From Paenibacillus apiarius (GTDB taxonomy: Bacteria; Bacillota; Bacilli; Paenibacillales; Paenibacillaceae): a stretch of 64,000 nucleotides of DNA. Positions 8,720-17,429 of this stretch are shown here, one piece after another. Under the pieces are notes generated by a model. The model had not been told where the DNA came from. It did no database searches and saw only the letters and a program-made list of their open reading frames with translations. Position 1 is the stretch's first letter. The number at the start of each line of letters is the position of its first letter. Made by a program: the position numbers and the translations under genes. The DNA lies in NCBI RefSeq assembly GCF_017052585.1, contig NZ_JAFFHZ010000001.1:5332001-5396000 (forward strand), written 5' to 3'.

Positions 8720-9385
8720 ATGATGATGCATACACAACAAGACTTGATTGGCCGTGCGGAGCAGTTCGTCCAAGCCGAATTGGCTCACGACAGCAGCGGC
8801 CATGACTGGTGGCACATTCATCGGGTCAGACAGCTGGCTGTTCGAATTGCGGCGGAAGAAGGGGCCGATGTATTCATATGTGAACTGGCGGCGCTGCTGC
8901 ACGATGTAGCCGATGCCAAGCTGAATTCCGACAAAGAGAGCGGAATGGCCACAGTAGCCCATTGGCTTGCAGCGAATGAGGCCGATTCTAGCACAAGTGA
9001 ACAGATACTTCGTATTATATCGAACCTGTCATACAATGGCGGTCATAACCCTCCAATGAATACATTGGAGGGACGGATCGTGCAAGATGCCGATCGGCTT
9101 GATGCAATGGGGGCGATCGGTATTGCGCGGGCCTTTGCTTATTCGGGATGGAAAGGCCACTTGATGCATGATCCTGAGCGTGCGCCAAGGGAGACCACGT
9201 CAGAAGCCGAGTATCGTAACCATCCCTCGACCGCCATTAATCATTTTCACGAGAAGCTGTTGAGATTGAAGGAGCTCATGAATACGAAGCACGGGAAAAG
9301 CTTGGCCTTGCAGCGGCATCAGGTGATGACAGAGTTCTTGCAGCAGTTCCACAAGGAATGGGAAGCCGAGGACGGTCGATTATGA
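8720..9385 (+). CDS. HD-domain phosphohydrolase
   Basis: 221 residues with the HD superfamily metal ligands: an early histidine in SGHDWWHIHRV, the HD pair in AALLHDVADAKL near residue 55, and a late aspartate in IVQDADRLDAMGAIGIARAF. This matches the YedJ/YpgQ-type cytosolic HD hydrolases, some of which act on nucleotides. Start ATG 8720 (or 8723) after AGAGAGGGA. Its stop overlaps the start of a short kinase remnant. Confidence 0.85.
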   Translation: MMMHTQQDLIGRAEQFVQAELAHDSSGHDWWHIHRVRQLAVRIAAEEGADVFICELAALLHDVADAKLNSDKESGMATVAHWLAANEADSSTSEQILRIISNLSYNGGHNPPMNTLEGRIVQDADRLDAMGAIGIARAFAYSGWKGHLMHDPERAPRETTSEAEYRNHPSTAINHFHEKLLRLKELMNTKHGKSLALQRHQVMTEFLQQFHKEWEAEDGRL

Positions 9386-9483
9386 TTGATTCCAATTATG
9401 AATTGCTTTCACAGCACTATCCTATTAGCCGCGTGCTCCTCATCGAAAAGATGGGGCAAGGAATGAAGGAATATGATTTGTAA
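9382..9483 (+). pseudogene. Stump of a kinase-like gene
   Basis: A 33-codon frame overlapping the HD hydrolase stop. Its sequence (YELLSQHYPISRVLLIEKM) resembles the N-terminal strand pair of aminoglycoside-phosphotransferase-like kinases, then terminates. Probably a deletion remnant; the match is short. Confidence 0.35.
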
Positions 9484-9518
9484 TAATTTAAAAGCTTGAT
9501 TGCCGTCATCATTTTTCC

Positions 9519-9548
9519 TTGACTTTTACAAGTATGATTTAGTAATAT
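9519..9548 (+). promoter_or_regulatory. Promoter for the T-box-thrS unit
   Basis: TTGACT at 9519-9524 and TAATAT at 9543-9548, 18 bp apart, close to the vegetative sigma-A consensus and placed just upstream of the T-box leader. Confidence 0.7.
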
Positions 9549-9569
9549 TGTACCCAACCTCATATTAGG

Positions 9570-9862
9570 CATTGATCAAAGACATGATTTCCATTACGGC
9601 CTGCCCAGAGAGAGAAGTTACAGCTGCAAGCTTCTTCAGTACCGGATGCGAGATTACCCCTTTGTAGCCGTGGCGTTGAACCCGTCGATCTGTTCTCGCG
9701 GAAGTAAGCGGCACCGTCTTATCCCCGTTACCGGATATCAATGAGGATCTAGCATCGGCATGCTCCGGAGAACAGCCACGGCATGTAACGCCGCAGATCG
9801 AATCAGGGTGGAACCACGAGCTGAACGCACTCGTCCCTTAGCGGAGAGCTGCGTTTTTTTTG
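9570..9862 (+). promoter_or_regulatory. T-box leader (riboswitch) of thrS
   Basis: The T-box signature AGGGTGGAACCACG lies at 9805-9818, followed by a terminator hairpin (AACGCA at 9824-9829, TGCGTT at 9850-9855, then a T run). Uncharged tRNA pairing with the T-box bulge would favour the antiterminator. The upstream stem I region holds ACC triplets, one at 9656-9658 in GATTACCCC, consistent with a threonine specifier, though I cannot fold it to fix the specifier loop. Expected effect: thrS transcription rises when tRNA-Thr is uncharged. Confidence 0.92.
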
Positions 9863-9905
9863 CGTTCAAATATTCAATGGAGAACGTAGGAATGGAGGCT
9901 GGATC

Positions 9906-11819
9906 ATGGAGATCAACGTAATACTGCCCGATGGCACTAGCAAGAGGTATTCCCAAGGAACGACAATCGAACAAGTGGCGGAATCCATTAGTTCCAGCTT
10001 GAAAAAACAAGCGATAGCCGGTAAGGTCAATGGAACACCGGTTGAGTTGAGCTGCGCGCTCAATCATGACTGCCACATCGAAATCGTTACGCTGGATAGC
10101 AAAGACGGTCTGGACATAGTTCGGCACAGCACGGCGCATGTATTGGCTCAAGCCATTAAACGCATATACGGAGATAAAGCAGTTAAGCTCGGGATTGGCC
10201 CGGTAATCGAAGACGGATTTTATTATGACATCGATATGGATACGCCGATATCCAGTGATGATCTTGTCTCAATTGAACAGGAGATGGAGCGGGTTATACA
10301 AGAGAACCTGCCTATTGTTCGCCGGGTCGTGAACCGCGCAGAAGCGTTGGAGATGTTCGCGGAGCGCGATGAACCGCTTAAGCTGGAGCTCATCCGCGAT
10401 CTGCCGCAAGATGACGTTATTACCATTTACGAGCAAGGAGAATTCGTTGACCTGTGCCGAGGGCCGCATCTGCCGTCGACCGGCCGGATCAAAGCATTCA
10501 AGCTGTTGAATGTCGCGGGTGCTTACTGGCGCGGGGACTCCAATAATAAGATGCTGCAGCGAATTTATGGAACTGCATTTCCAAAGAAAGCCCTGCTTGA
10601 GGAACATTTACATCGCCTTGAGGAAGCTAAAAAGCGGGATCATCGCAAGCTCGGGAAAGAACTTGGATTGTTCATGTTCTCTGAAGAAGCGCCGGGAATG
10701 CCTTTTTATCTGCCCAAAGGGATGACCATCCGCACGGAGCTTGAACAGTTCGCGCGCGAACTGCAAAGACAGCGGGATTACGATGAAGTGTGAACGCCGC
10801 TTATGATGAATAATAGGCTGTGGGAGCAATCCGGGCACTGGGATCACTATAAAGACAATATGTACTTCACTGACGTGGACGCTACGAAATATGCGTTGAA
10901 GCCGATGAACTGTCCGGGACATATGCTCATTTTCAAAAATAGCCTGCATTCCTACCGGGAGCTGCCAATTCGGATTGCGGAGTTTGGACAAGTGCACCGC
11001 CACGAATTTTCCGGCGCTTTGAATGGGATGATGCGAGTGCGCACATTTTGCCAGGACGATGCTCACTTATTCGTTCGGCCTGACCAGATTGAAGAGGAAA
11101 TTAGCCGTGTCATCGCATTGATCGACCATATTTATCAAGTATTCGGTTTTGAATATACGATTGAGCTGTCCACTCGTCCGGAAGATTCGATGGGGTCTGA
11201 AGAACTATGGAATCAGGCGGAGCAATCATTGCAGAATGTGTTGGATAAGCGGGGCATCGAATATCGCATTAATGCAGGCGATGGAGCATTCTACGGTCCG
11301 AAGATTGATTTTCACATCTTAGATGCGCTCAAACGGAGCTGGCAATGCGGGACGATCCAACTGGATTTTCAAATGCCTGAAAAATTCGATCTTTCATATA
11401 TCGGCGAGGACAGTCAAAAGCACCGGCCGGTCGTTATTCACCGCGCTGTTTACGGTTCGGTGGATCGATTTATCGGAATTTTAACCGAACATTTCTCCGG
11501 CGCTTTTCCGCTATGGCTTGCGCCAATTCAGGCAAAGCTGCTGCCTGTATCGGAGCAGTACAGCGATTATGCCTGCCAAGTGAAGAAATCGTTGGAAGAA
11601 GCCGGTATACGTGCCGAAGTCGATATGCGGAATGAAAGACTTGGATACAAAATACGGGAGGCCCAGCGCGAAAAGGTTCCGTACATTCTAGTGCTTGGCG
11701 AGAATGAGAGGACATCCGGGAGTGTGGCGGTTCGTAAGCGGGGAGAAGGCGACCTTGGCACTAAGAGCATTCTAGAGCTGACGAACCAAATCGTTGAAGA
11801 AGTCCGTGCTAAAAAGTAA
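9906..11819 (+). pseudogene. thrS: Threonyl-tRNA synthetase interrupted by an in-frame TGA
   Basis: Read through one TGA, this is a full-length 637-codon ThrS: TGS domain (about 1-62), editing/SAD domain (about 70-220), class II catalytic core (MNCPGHML, zinc-site cysteine) and C-terminal anticodon-binding domain. The TGA at 10791-10793 falls between DYDEV and TPLMMNNRLWE; frame and length are otherwise intact, which fits a single CGA-to-TGA change. The second part has an ATG at 10803 but no good ribosome binding site. Possible explanations are a nonsense mutation in a dispensable paralogue (Bacillus can carry thrS and thrZ), a sequencing error, or low-level readthrough. Controlled by the upstream T-box. 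Confidence 0.88.
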
Positions 11820-11880
11820 ATGATATGCCGATGGGTAAAAAGAGTCGTAAAGGTAAATAGAATAGTGATCGTTAGTTTGC

Positions 11881-11927
11881 AAGCCGAGTCAAATCAGGCA
11901 TGTTTTGCCTGATTTGCTCGGCTTTTT
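11881..11927. terminator. Strong terminator after thrS
   Basis: Long hairpin with arms AAGCCGAG and CAAATCAGGCA pairing with TGCCTGATTTG and CTCGGCTT, then TTTT. It lies between thrS and the convergent LysR gene and may serve both. Confidence 0.88.
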
Positions 11928-11958
11928 CGCGATTCAATAGCGTGAACAAGTATGAGCA

Positions 11959-12765
11959 TCATTTTTTCGGAGCGGAGCAACCAAACAACTCTTGTGCCGT
12001 CTTGATAAATAATTGAACCGCTAACGAGGATTCCTTTAAAGAAGGGACGGCGAGATTAATATCTCTCAGCACCTGTGGCTCTAATTCACGAATATGAACA
12101 TTGGGCGGCAGGGTTGTCAATGATAACTCTGGCAGTATAGCAAGACCTAATCCCTCTTGTATCATATTTAATAATGCACTTGTGTTATGGACTACAAACT
12201 TAACCTTAAGATTAGTCCCGGTCTTGTTGAATGGGTCAATAATGGGTAATTCATTCCCCCCTTTGCAAATGATTAGGGGTTCATTATCCAAATCATTGAT
12301 ACGAATGAAGGGCTGATCTTGCAAGGGATGGTCGTCTCGTAATACCGCAACCATTTTGTCCTTATAAAGAGGAAGAATTTCTAAATCTTCATTTGGAAGC
12401 GTAATAATTCCAACATCTATGACTCGCGAGGCTAACCATTTTTCCACTTCATTAATGGTTCCTTCATAAAGATCGAATTCCAAATTAGGATAGTTCTGCT
12501 GAATCGTGCGAATGATTTTTGGCAAGAAATACGCAAATGCTGTTGGAAATGCGCCGATGCGAATGGTTCCTATTTCCAGACCCTTTTCAGCAGCGATCTC
12601 CTGCTCCATTTTTTCGAAGCCTTTCAAAATCTCTCGGATTTGTACGAGCATCCGCTTGCCGATGTCTGTAAGGATAATCCCATTTTTGCGATCCCGGATC
12701 ATTAGCGTAACGTCTAAATCTGATTCAAGATTGGAGATTGCGCGGCTTACTGCCGGTTGGGTCAT
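11959..12765 (-). CDS. LysR-family regulator lacking the start of its HTH
   Basis: 268 residues: the second half of a winged helix-turn-helix (TQPAVSRAISNLE) and a LysR substrate-binding domain with IRIGAFPTAFAYFLP. LysR proteins normally start about 20-25 residues earlier. In the same frame upstream I can read FTRAGEILHM, which is the missing helix, but no ATG, GTG or TTG precedes it before a stop, and the segment further out is not LysR-like. The gene therefore seems 5'-truncated or fused across a rearrangement, and DNA binding may be lost. The upstream interval now carries a Fur-like box and the -10 of the divergent AraC gene. Confidence 0.7.
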   Translation of the reverse strand: MTQPAVSRAISNLESDLDVTLMIRDRKNGIILTDIGKRMLVQIREILKGFEKMEQEIAAEKGLEIGTIRIGAFPTAFAYFLPKIIRTIQQNYPNLEFDLYEGTINEVEKWLASRVIDVGIITLPNEDLEILPLYKDKMVAVLRDDHPLQDQPFIRINDLDNEPLIICKGGNELPIIDPFNKTGTNLKVKFVVHNTSALLNMIQEGLGLAILPELSLTTLPPNVHIRELEPQVLRDINLAVPSLKESSLAVQLFIKTAQELFGCSAPKK

Positions 12766-12800
12766 ATGGAGTATTTCACCAGCTCTTGTGAACCTTATTC

Positions 12801-12833
12801 TATAATGGATACATTGAGAATTGTTCTCAATGT
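12801..12833 (+). promoter_or_regulatory. -10 box with overlapping Fur-like operator
   Basis: TATAAT at 12801-12806 is followed by a perfect inverted repeat, ACATTGAGAA-TTG-TTCTCAATGT (12811-12833). The core TGAGAATTGTTCTCA fits the Fur 7-1-7 pattern (TGATAATNATTATCA) at most positions. The site lies about 40 bp before an AraC-type regulator next to a siderophore-binding protein gene with its own Fur box, which supports iron control. Confidence 0.6.
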
Positions 12834-12873
12834 ATTGAAGAAGACGTCATAGAGTTACGGGCAGGAGTTATGA

Positions 12874-13773
12874 ATGATGAACACCGCAAACATTCACGAT
12901 ATATATAATCAATATTTGCAAGGGCAGCGGCTGGTAACGCATTCCGGCATGGAGATCGTGTACGCGGATTACCGCTTGTCGTCCAATCATGCCTTTCGGT
13001 TTTCGTCCGAGGCGGCCAAGGTGGAGCTTAGCTTCTGCTTGGAGGGAACCGGTGAAGTGTGCGTTTCAGGAGAACGGCATGAGCTATCGGCAGGCACCTG
13101 CTACTTGCATTTCATGGAGCGATTCGAGGCTGCGTTCGAATACGATGAACGTTCTCCCATGCGCTCGGTGGCGGTGGGCATTCCGCTCGATTTGTTCCAT
13201 CGGTTCTTGGGGGAGGAGACGCGAGGAAGCTGCGATTTTGCAGGAGTGATTGGCAGCCGGGCATTCCGTAAATTTCAGAAGCCCATTGATCCGCCGGTTT
13301 CGTATATTGTGCAGCAGATGCTGGACTGTCCGTTTCATCAGATGGCGCGGCGGCTCTATCTGGAAGGCAAAGCGTTAGAATTGCTCGGCATCCACTTTCA
13401 GACGTTTCTATTCGAGCAAGAGCCGGATAAGAATGCGGCACGCCTCTCGAAGAGCGATCGGGACAAAATTCGAGAAGCCGGTGACATTTTATTGCGGCGT
13501 ATGGATTGCCCTCCATCCCTGTTGGAATTGTCCCGCTTGGTCGGCTTGAATGATTTCAAGCTGAAGACCGGGTTCAAGGAGCATTACGGCACGACCGTGT
13601 TCGGCTATTTGCGCGATAAACGAATGGAGCATGCGATGAAGCTGCTTCTCAGCGGAGAGATGAACGTCACGCATACGGCGGGGCAGGTTGGTTATGCTAA
13701 TTTGAGTCATTTTTCTGAAGCTTTCCGGAAGAAATTCGGAATCAATCCTTCCGAACTCCTCCGCAAACGATAG
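12874..13773 (+). CDS. AraC-family regulator, probably iron/siderophore-linked
   Basis: 299 residues. The N-terminal ligand domain (about 1-190) resembles PchR/YbtA-type regulators, with ELSFCLEGTGEV; the C-terminal double HTH (about 200-299) contains LSRLVGLNDFKLKTGFKE and ends with the AraC hallmark GYANLSHFSEAFRKKFG. In this family the ligand is usually a ferric siderophore. A Fur-like box lies upstream and a siderophore-binding lipoprotein gene with its own Fur box lies downstream, so it probably activates iron uptake genes. Start ATG 12874 or 12877 after GCAGGAG. Confidence 0.85.
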   Translation: MMNTANIHDIYNQYLQGQRLVTHSGMEIVYADYRLSSNHAFRFSSEAAKVELSFCLEGTGEVCVSGERHELSAGTCYLHFMERFEAAFEYDERSPMRSVAVGIPLDLFHRFLGEETRGSCDFAGVIGSRAFRKFQKPIDPPVSYIVQQMLDCPFHQMARRLYLEGKALELLGIHFQTFLFEQEPDKNAARLSKSDRDKIREAGDILLRRMDCPPSLLELSRLVGLNDFKLKTGFKEHYGTTVFGYLRDKRMEHAMKLLLSGEMNVTHTAGQVGYANLSHFSEAFRKKFGINPSELLRKR

Positions 13774-13803
13774 GATCATATAGAATGCGCATACTATCTT
13801 ATC

Positions 13804-13838
13804 AACGTCAGGACGATTAGGTTCTGGCGTTTTTTTAT
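13804..13838 (+). terminator. Terminator after AraC gene
   Basis: AACGTCAG pairs with CTGGCGTT around a short loop, followed by a run of seven T. Confidence 0.7.
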
Positions 13839-13930
13839 TTTCTTTTCCATTAGGTAAAATCCGCTGAACCGTATTCCTATCCGTCTGTCGGTAGTTGACC
13901 AACATAAGGAGATGATGACATTTGTACAAA

Positions 13931-13946
13931 TGATAATCATTATCGA
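13931..13946 (+). promoter_or_regulatory. Fur box
   Basis: GATAATCATTATC at 13932-13944 is a perfect match to the Fur core palindrome. It is about 20 bp before the siderophore-binding lipoprotein gene, predicting repression under iron-replete conditions. Confidence 0.85.
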
Positions 13947-13966
13947 TATGCAGAGGGAGATGGAGT

Positions 13967-14974
13967 ATGTTTCAGTTCAAAAAAGGGGTTGTCATTTTAA
14001 CACTTGTCCTCTTGTCGTGTGCGTTGTTTGGATGTGGAGGAAGTGTCAAGCAAAACGAGACAACAGGAGCCGCTTCATCGGATGCAGCGGAGAAAAATAC
14101 GAAGCAGGCTGCGGCTGGCGCCGAACAGACGCTCCAGACCCGCGTAGTGAAGGATGCCAAAGGCGAAGTCGAAATCCCTGCGCATCCGCTGCGGATTGCG
14201 GATATATCAGGCTCTACAGAGGAACTGCTGATTCTGGGCTATCAGCCTATCCTGACCGGAAATACGGCCAATCCGCTTGACATGACTCCAATTCTGAAGG
14301 AGAAGCTGAAAGGGGACTTGAAAATTGCCGGCTGGTTCCAAACCCCAGTGAACATTGAAGCCGTTGCCGCGGCCGAGCCCGATCTGATATTGGCAGGCCC
14401 GACGCAGGATACACAGTACGAAGAGCTGCAAAAAATAGCTCCGGCCGTTGCGGTTCCATACGGTTTCAACGCCTTCCGCGATCGTTTTTCCTTTGTGGCG
14501 GAGGTGTTCGACAAGAAGCAGGTCATGGAAGCATGGATGAAAGAGTATGACGATCGAGCGCAGCAGCTGCATGATCAAATTGCAGCGGTAACTAAAGATG
14601 AAACGTTTGCGGTCATCGAAGCGACTCCCAAAGAAATCCGCATCTATTCCAGCACGGGAGTGGTAGACATGATCTTCAATGATATCAAGCTCCCAAAAGC
14701 GCCGGGCAGACCGGAACCAGATGGTTGGGGTGGCAAGGTGACGAGCTTGGAAGGACTGTCGTCGCTCAATCCAGATCATCTGATTCTATTGTTCGAGAGT
14801 GAAAACAATGTCTTGGAAGACAGCAAGCTGTGGGAAGGATTAAAAGCAGTGAAGAGCGGGAACGTCTATCGGATGACGAGCAGGCAAAATTATAACGAGG
14901 CGTTTACAGCCTGGGACAAGAAGGCCGTGTTGGAGCAAATTGCAAGCGCCATATTGCAGAAGCCGAAATCATAA
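13967..14974 (+). CDS. Iron-siderophore ABC transporter substrate-binding lipoprotein (FecB/FhuD-like)
   Basis: 335 residues with a lipoprotein signal peptide: positively charged start, hydrophobic core and lipobox LFGC with the modified cysteine near residue 23. The mature part is the class III periplasmic-binding fold with EIPAHPLRIADISGSTEELLILG, typical of ferric-siderophore receptors anchored outside the membrane. A Fur box precedes it and an AraC-type siderophore regulator lies just upstream. No permease or ATPase genes follow; the next gene is a broken MFS transporter, so the protein must work with components encoded elsewhere. Confidence 0.88.
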   Translation: MFQFKKGVVILTLVLLSCALFGCGGSVKQNETTGAASSDAAEKNTKQAAAGAEQTLQTRVVKDAKGEVEIPAHPLRIADISGSTEELLILGYQPILTGNTANPLDMTPILKEKLKGDLKIAGWFQTPVNIEAVAAAEPDLILAGPTQDTQYEELQKIAPAVAVPYGFNAFRDRFSFVAEVFDKKQVMEAWMKEYDDRAQQLHDQIAAVTKDETFAVIEATPKEIRIYSSTGVVDMIFNDIKLPKAPGRPEPDGWGGKVTSLEGLSSLNPDHLILLFESENNVLEDSKLWEGLKAVKSGNVYRMTSRQNYNEAFTAWDKKAVLEQIASAILQKPKS

Positions 14975-15010
14975 TTGCTTGGAGTTGCGCATAAAGAGAG
15001 GTGAGCGAAA

Positions 15011-15464
15011 ATGGGTAAATCCCCAACTTTGAAGTTACAAAAGGAACCGGAGCAACGTCAATTTTGGCTCAACGTCGGCATCGGCATGCTGCTGGTCATC
15101 GCAACGACCGGATTGGCACGGGTAGCCTTGGGCGCGGTGCTGCCGTCTATGCAGGAAGGGTTGTCCTTATCTTATTCTCAGTCTGGAATGCTGGGAACGT
15201 TTATGTTTTTGGGATATTTGCTAACGGTTGGCCTATCTGGGGTCATAGCGGTGCGTTGGAGAGCAAGGATGGTCTTGGTTGCAGGAGGCTGGCTGGTCGC
15301 AATCGGCCTCTTCGGGCTGGCTGATTGAAAAGATGGGAGGTTTTTCTGCCGCATACGGGTTTGGAGCGATTGTATATATGCTGGGACTTATTCTATGTAT
15401 ACGTCCGAAGAAAGCAGCTTATCATGAAGAAGATCTGCAGAAAAGCGCGAATGCCGGGCGATAA
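15011..15464 (+). pseudogene. MFS transporter (YbfB-like) with large internal deletion
   Basis: The first frame (15011-15328) encodes the N-terminal three to four membrane helices of a YbfB-type MFS protein (ATTGLARVALGAVLPSMQ). Near 15310 the sequence jumps, in the +1 frame, to the last helix region (GWLIEKMGGFSAAYGFGA) ending at 15464. About 250 residues of the usual 400 are missing, so this cannot be a working transporter. Its position behind a siderophore-binding protein suggests it once belonged to the iron unit. Confidence 0.8.
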
Positions 15465-15596
15465 GGGCGTATACCTACGAAGCGCAAGCGTGTCGGCTTG
15501 CAATGACCGCTTTCCATTTTACTGATTTTCCGGTAAACTGAAATCAGTTGGTGCAAATGTACAGCCGATGCAGATCGGCGAAGCGATAAATATGAA

Positions 15597-15630
15597 AGCC
15601 CCTTGTGCCTAGCGATTGGCAAGGGGCTAT
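15597..15630 (+). terminator. Hairpin after MFS remnant
   Basis: AGCCCCTTG pairs with CAAGGGGCT around a 14-base loop containing GCCTAGCG; the T tract is weak. Confidence 0.5.
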
Positions 15631-15651
15631 TCCATTTACGGGGGAATAATC

Positions 15652-15996
15652 ATGCAGTTGATACAACCAGAGAGTGTGCAGCGCGTTCTGCAGACATTGC
15701 AGGATCGCCCCTTATATCTCCATCTCGAAATGACGACAGGGGCTTACGCGTCTCATCGCGACAAGTCGAAGATTACGGCTTCCGCCTTCGTCAGCAATAC
15801 AGTCATCCGCTATTCGCACGGAACGATTGCAGGTCAAGGCCCCTATCGGGTCGGACTCAAGACACCAGAGGGATGGGTGTATGCAGAAGGTTTGACGCAC
15901 TGGGACGAGAACGAGCCGAATCGGCTCATTATGGCAGGTCATGATCAGCAAGGCAGACTGATTGTCAGTCTGCAGTTAAGCAAAGAACCATTTTAA
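15652..15996 (+). CDS. yojF: YojF (DUF1806) family protein
   Basis: 114 residues from ATG 15652 after GGGGGAATA. It matches the small beta-rich YojF/DUF1806 family, with the segment ASHRDKSKITASAFVSN. In Bacillus, yojF is adjacent to yojG (bshB2), a bacillithiol biosynthesis deacetylase; the same pair is seen here. YojF may assist or pair with the deacetylase, but its biochemical role is not established. Cytosolic. Confidence 0.85.
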   Translation: MQLIQPESVQRVLQTLQDRPLYLHLEMTTGAYASHRDKSKITASAFVSNTVIRYSHGTIAGQGPYRVGLKTPEGWVYAEGLTHWDENEPNRLIMAGHDQQGRLIVSLQLSKEPF

Positions 15997-16021
15997 GATG
16001 ACAGGGAAGAAGGGACTTCAC

Positions 16022-16678
16022 ATGGAAAGACAACGTCATATTGTCGTCTTGCTGCCGCATCCGGATGATGAAGGGATCATTGCGGGTACTTTAGCTCGAC
16101 ATATTCATAATGGCACGCCTGTATCTTATGTCTGCTTGACATTAGGGGAAATGGGGCGGAATATGGGCAACCCTCCGTTCGCGAATCGGGTGACCCTGCC
16201 GATGATTCGCAAGCAGGAACTGGAGGAGGCCTGTCGCCGAATCGGCATTCAGGATGTGCGAATGTGGGGATATCATGATAAAACGATCGAGTTTGAAGAC
16301 CAAGAGAAGCTCGCCGACAGAATCGAGAGGTTGATTTCGGAGCTTGAGCCTTCACTTATTTACACCTTCTACCCAGGGTACAGCGTGCATCCCGATCACG
16401 ATGCGACCGGAGCGGCCGTCGTTCGCGCAGTAGAGCGCATACCCGCGCACAAGCGGCCCGCAGTCCATTGCATTGCTATCGCAACAGGCCGGGAGAAGCT
16501 TCTGGGACAGCCGGATGCAGTTCATGATGTTCGTGAGCATGTGGAGCAGAAAATTCATGCCATACATGCGCATCAATCGCAAGTGCAGCATTTGCTGGGC
16601 AACGGCACATTGGATGACCCGGCATTCCGTGCGAAGTACAGCAGGGAACCGTTTTGGGAGTACCGCTTTAACGATTGA
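16022..16678 (+). CDS. bshB2: Bacillithiol biosynthesis deacetylase BshB2
   Basis: 218 residues starting at ATG 16022, seven bases after AGAAGGGA (an in-frame ATG at 15998 is less well placed). The LmbE-like zinc deacetylase motif HPDDEGIIAG is near residue 15, with the second metal site in the C-terminal half (YSVHPDHDATG). The enzyme deacetylates GlcNAc-malate to GlcN-malate on the way to bacillithiol, the low-molecular-weight thiol of Bacillales. It follows yojF in the arrangement seen in Bacillus and supports placement of this genome in that group. Confidence 0.9.
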   Translation: MERQRHIVVLLPHPDDEGIIAGTLARHIHNGTPVSYVCLTLGEMGRNMGNPPFANRVTLPMIRKQELEEACRRIGIQDVRMWGYHDKTIEFEDQEKLADRIERLISELEPSLIYTFYPGYSVHPDHDATGAAVVRAVERIPAHKRPAVHCIAIATGREKLLGQPDAVHDVREHVEQKIHAIHAHQSQVQHLLGNGTLDDPAFRAKYSREPFWEYRFND

Positions 16679-16715
16679 ATGGTTGTATTGCAAGTGGTTG
16701 GGAGGAAATGAGACG

Positions 16716-17135
16716 ATGAGCTATACCGATACGTTCATTCTTGTCGCGCTGGATTGTCCGGTTGCGAGCAGCACCGTGCCGGAATCCCGAAAAGCAAAAA
16801 AACCGATTCATGTCCTCCAGTACGAGCTGCTCTCGCAGCATCCCTATCACTTTACACATGAGGACCTGCTATTCGAAGTGCATATCAGACACAAGGGGAT
16901 TGACAATGAGGATGTCCGTAGGCGGGAGGAAGAAATCCGTGCTGAGCTATTCAGCAAGCCCCATCCATGCCTGAGAGCGTCCATGCTACCGAAGAAATTC
17001 GGTTGGGGCGTACATTATGATGCAGAAGGAAAAATCGCCATCTACGGCATGGAATCTGCGGAATATCAACGATTTCTGCAGTCGGATGACGGGAGCGTGA
17101 AGCTGCTGCCCGCGATGCGCAATTCTCGCAAGTAA
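16716..17135 (+). CDS. DUF6157 family protein
   Basis: 139 residues from ATG 16716 after GGGAGGAAATGAG. Recognisable family features are YTDTFILVALDCPV at the start, KPIHVLQYELL in the middle and the KFGWGVHYDAEGKIAIYG motif toward the C-terminus. Function is unknown; it is a soluble cytosolic protein. A strong terminator follows directly, so this ends the yojF-bshB2 unit. Confidence 0.78.
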   Translation: MSYTDTFILVALDCPVASSTVPESRKAKKPIHVLQYELLSQHPYHFTHEDLLFEVHIRHKGIDNEDVRRREEEIRAELFSKPHPCLRASMLPKKFGWGVHYDAEGKIAIYGMESAEYQRFLQSDDGSVKLLPAMRNSRK

Positions 17136-17157
17136 CCGTTAAAATAGTAGCGCTTTT

Positions 17158-17193
17158 AGACATCAAGCGAATGAAGCTTGATGTCTTTTTTTG
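17158..17193 (+). terminator. Terminator after DUF6157 gene
   Basis: AGACATCAAGC pairs with GCTTGATGTCT around a seven-base loop, followed by TTTTTTT. Confidence 0.9.
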
Positions 17194-17265
17194 GGGGCAT
17201 TCACGATACTTCATAACGCGTCAGCTCTTCTAATACACTAATGTCAGAGCGTCAATATTATAAAA

Positions 17266-17296
17266 TTGTACATGGTTACATATGTTCTTATATGAT
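17266..17296 (+). promoter_or_regulatory. Possible promoter for small membrane protein genes
   Basis: TTGTAC (17266-17271) and TATGAT (17291-17296), 19 bp apart, lie upstream of the DUF5316-like gene. Spacing is slightly long. Confidence 0.35.
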
Positions 17297-17429
17297 ATGA
17301 TGGCTATGGAAAATCAGGAAATATGAAGTGTTTGGACACCGACGGTTATGGTTCGTTCATACGATACGGTTTTGAGGGATGCAACCTCAACGATACGGGA
17401 TAGGAGATCCTGCAGGAGGGAGCGGGCAT

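Noticed and set aside
10791-10793. Selenocysteine or programmed recoding at the thrS TGA
   Set aside because: No SECIS-like stem is evident after the codon, the position is not a cysteine in ThrS proteins, and a C-to-T change is simpler.
14207-14779. Minus-strand ORF of 190 codons
   Set aside because: Shadow of the siderophore-binding lipoprotein gene, which has a signal peptide and family motifs.
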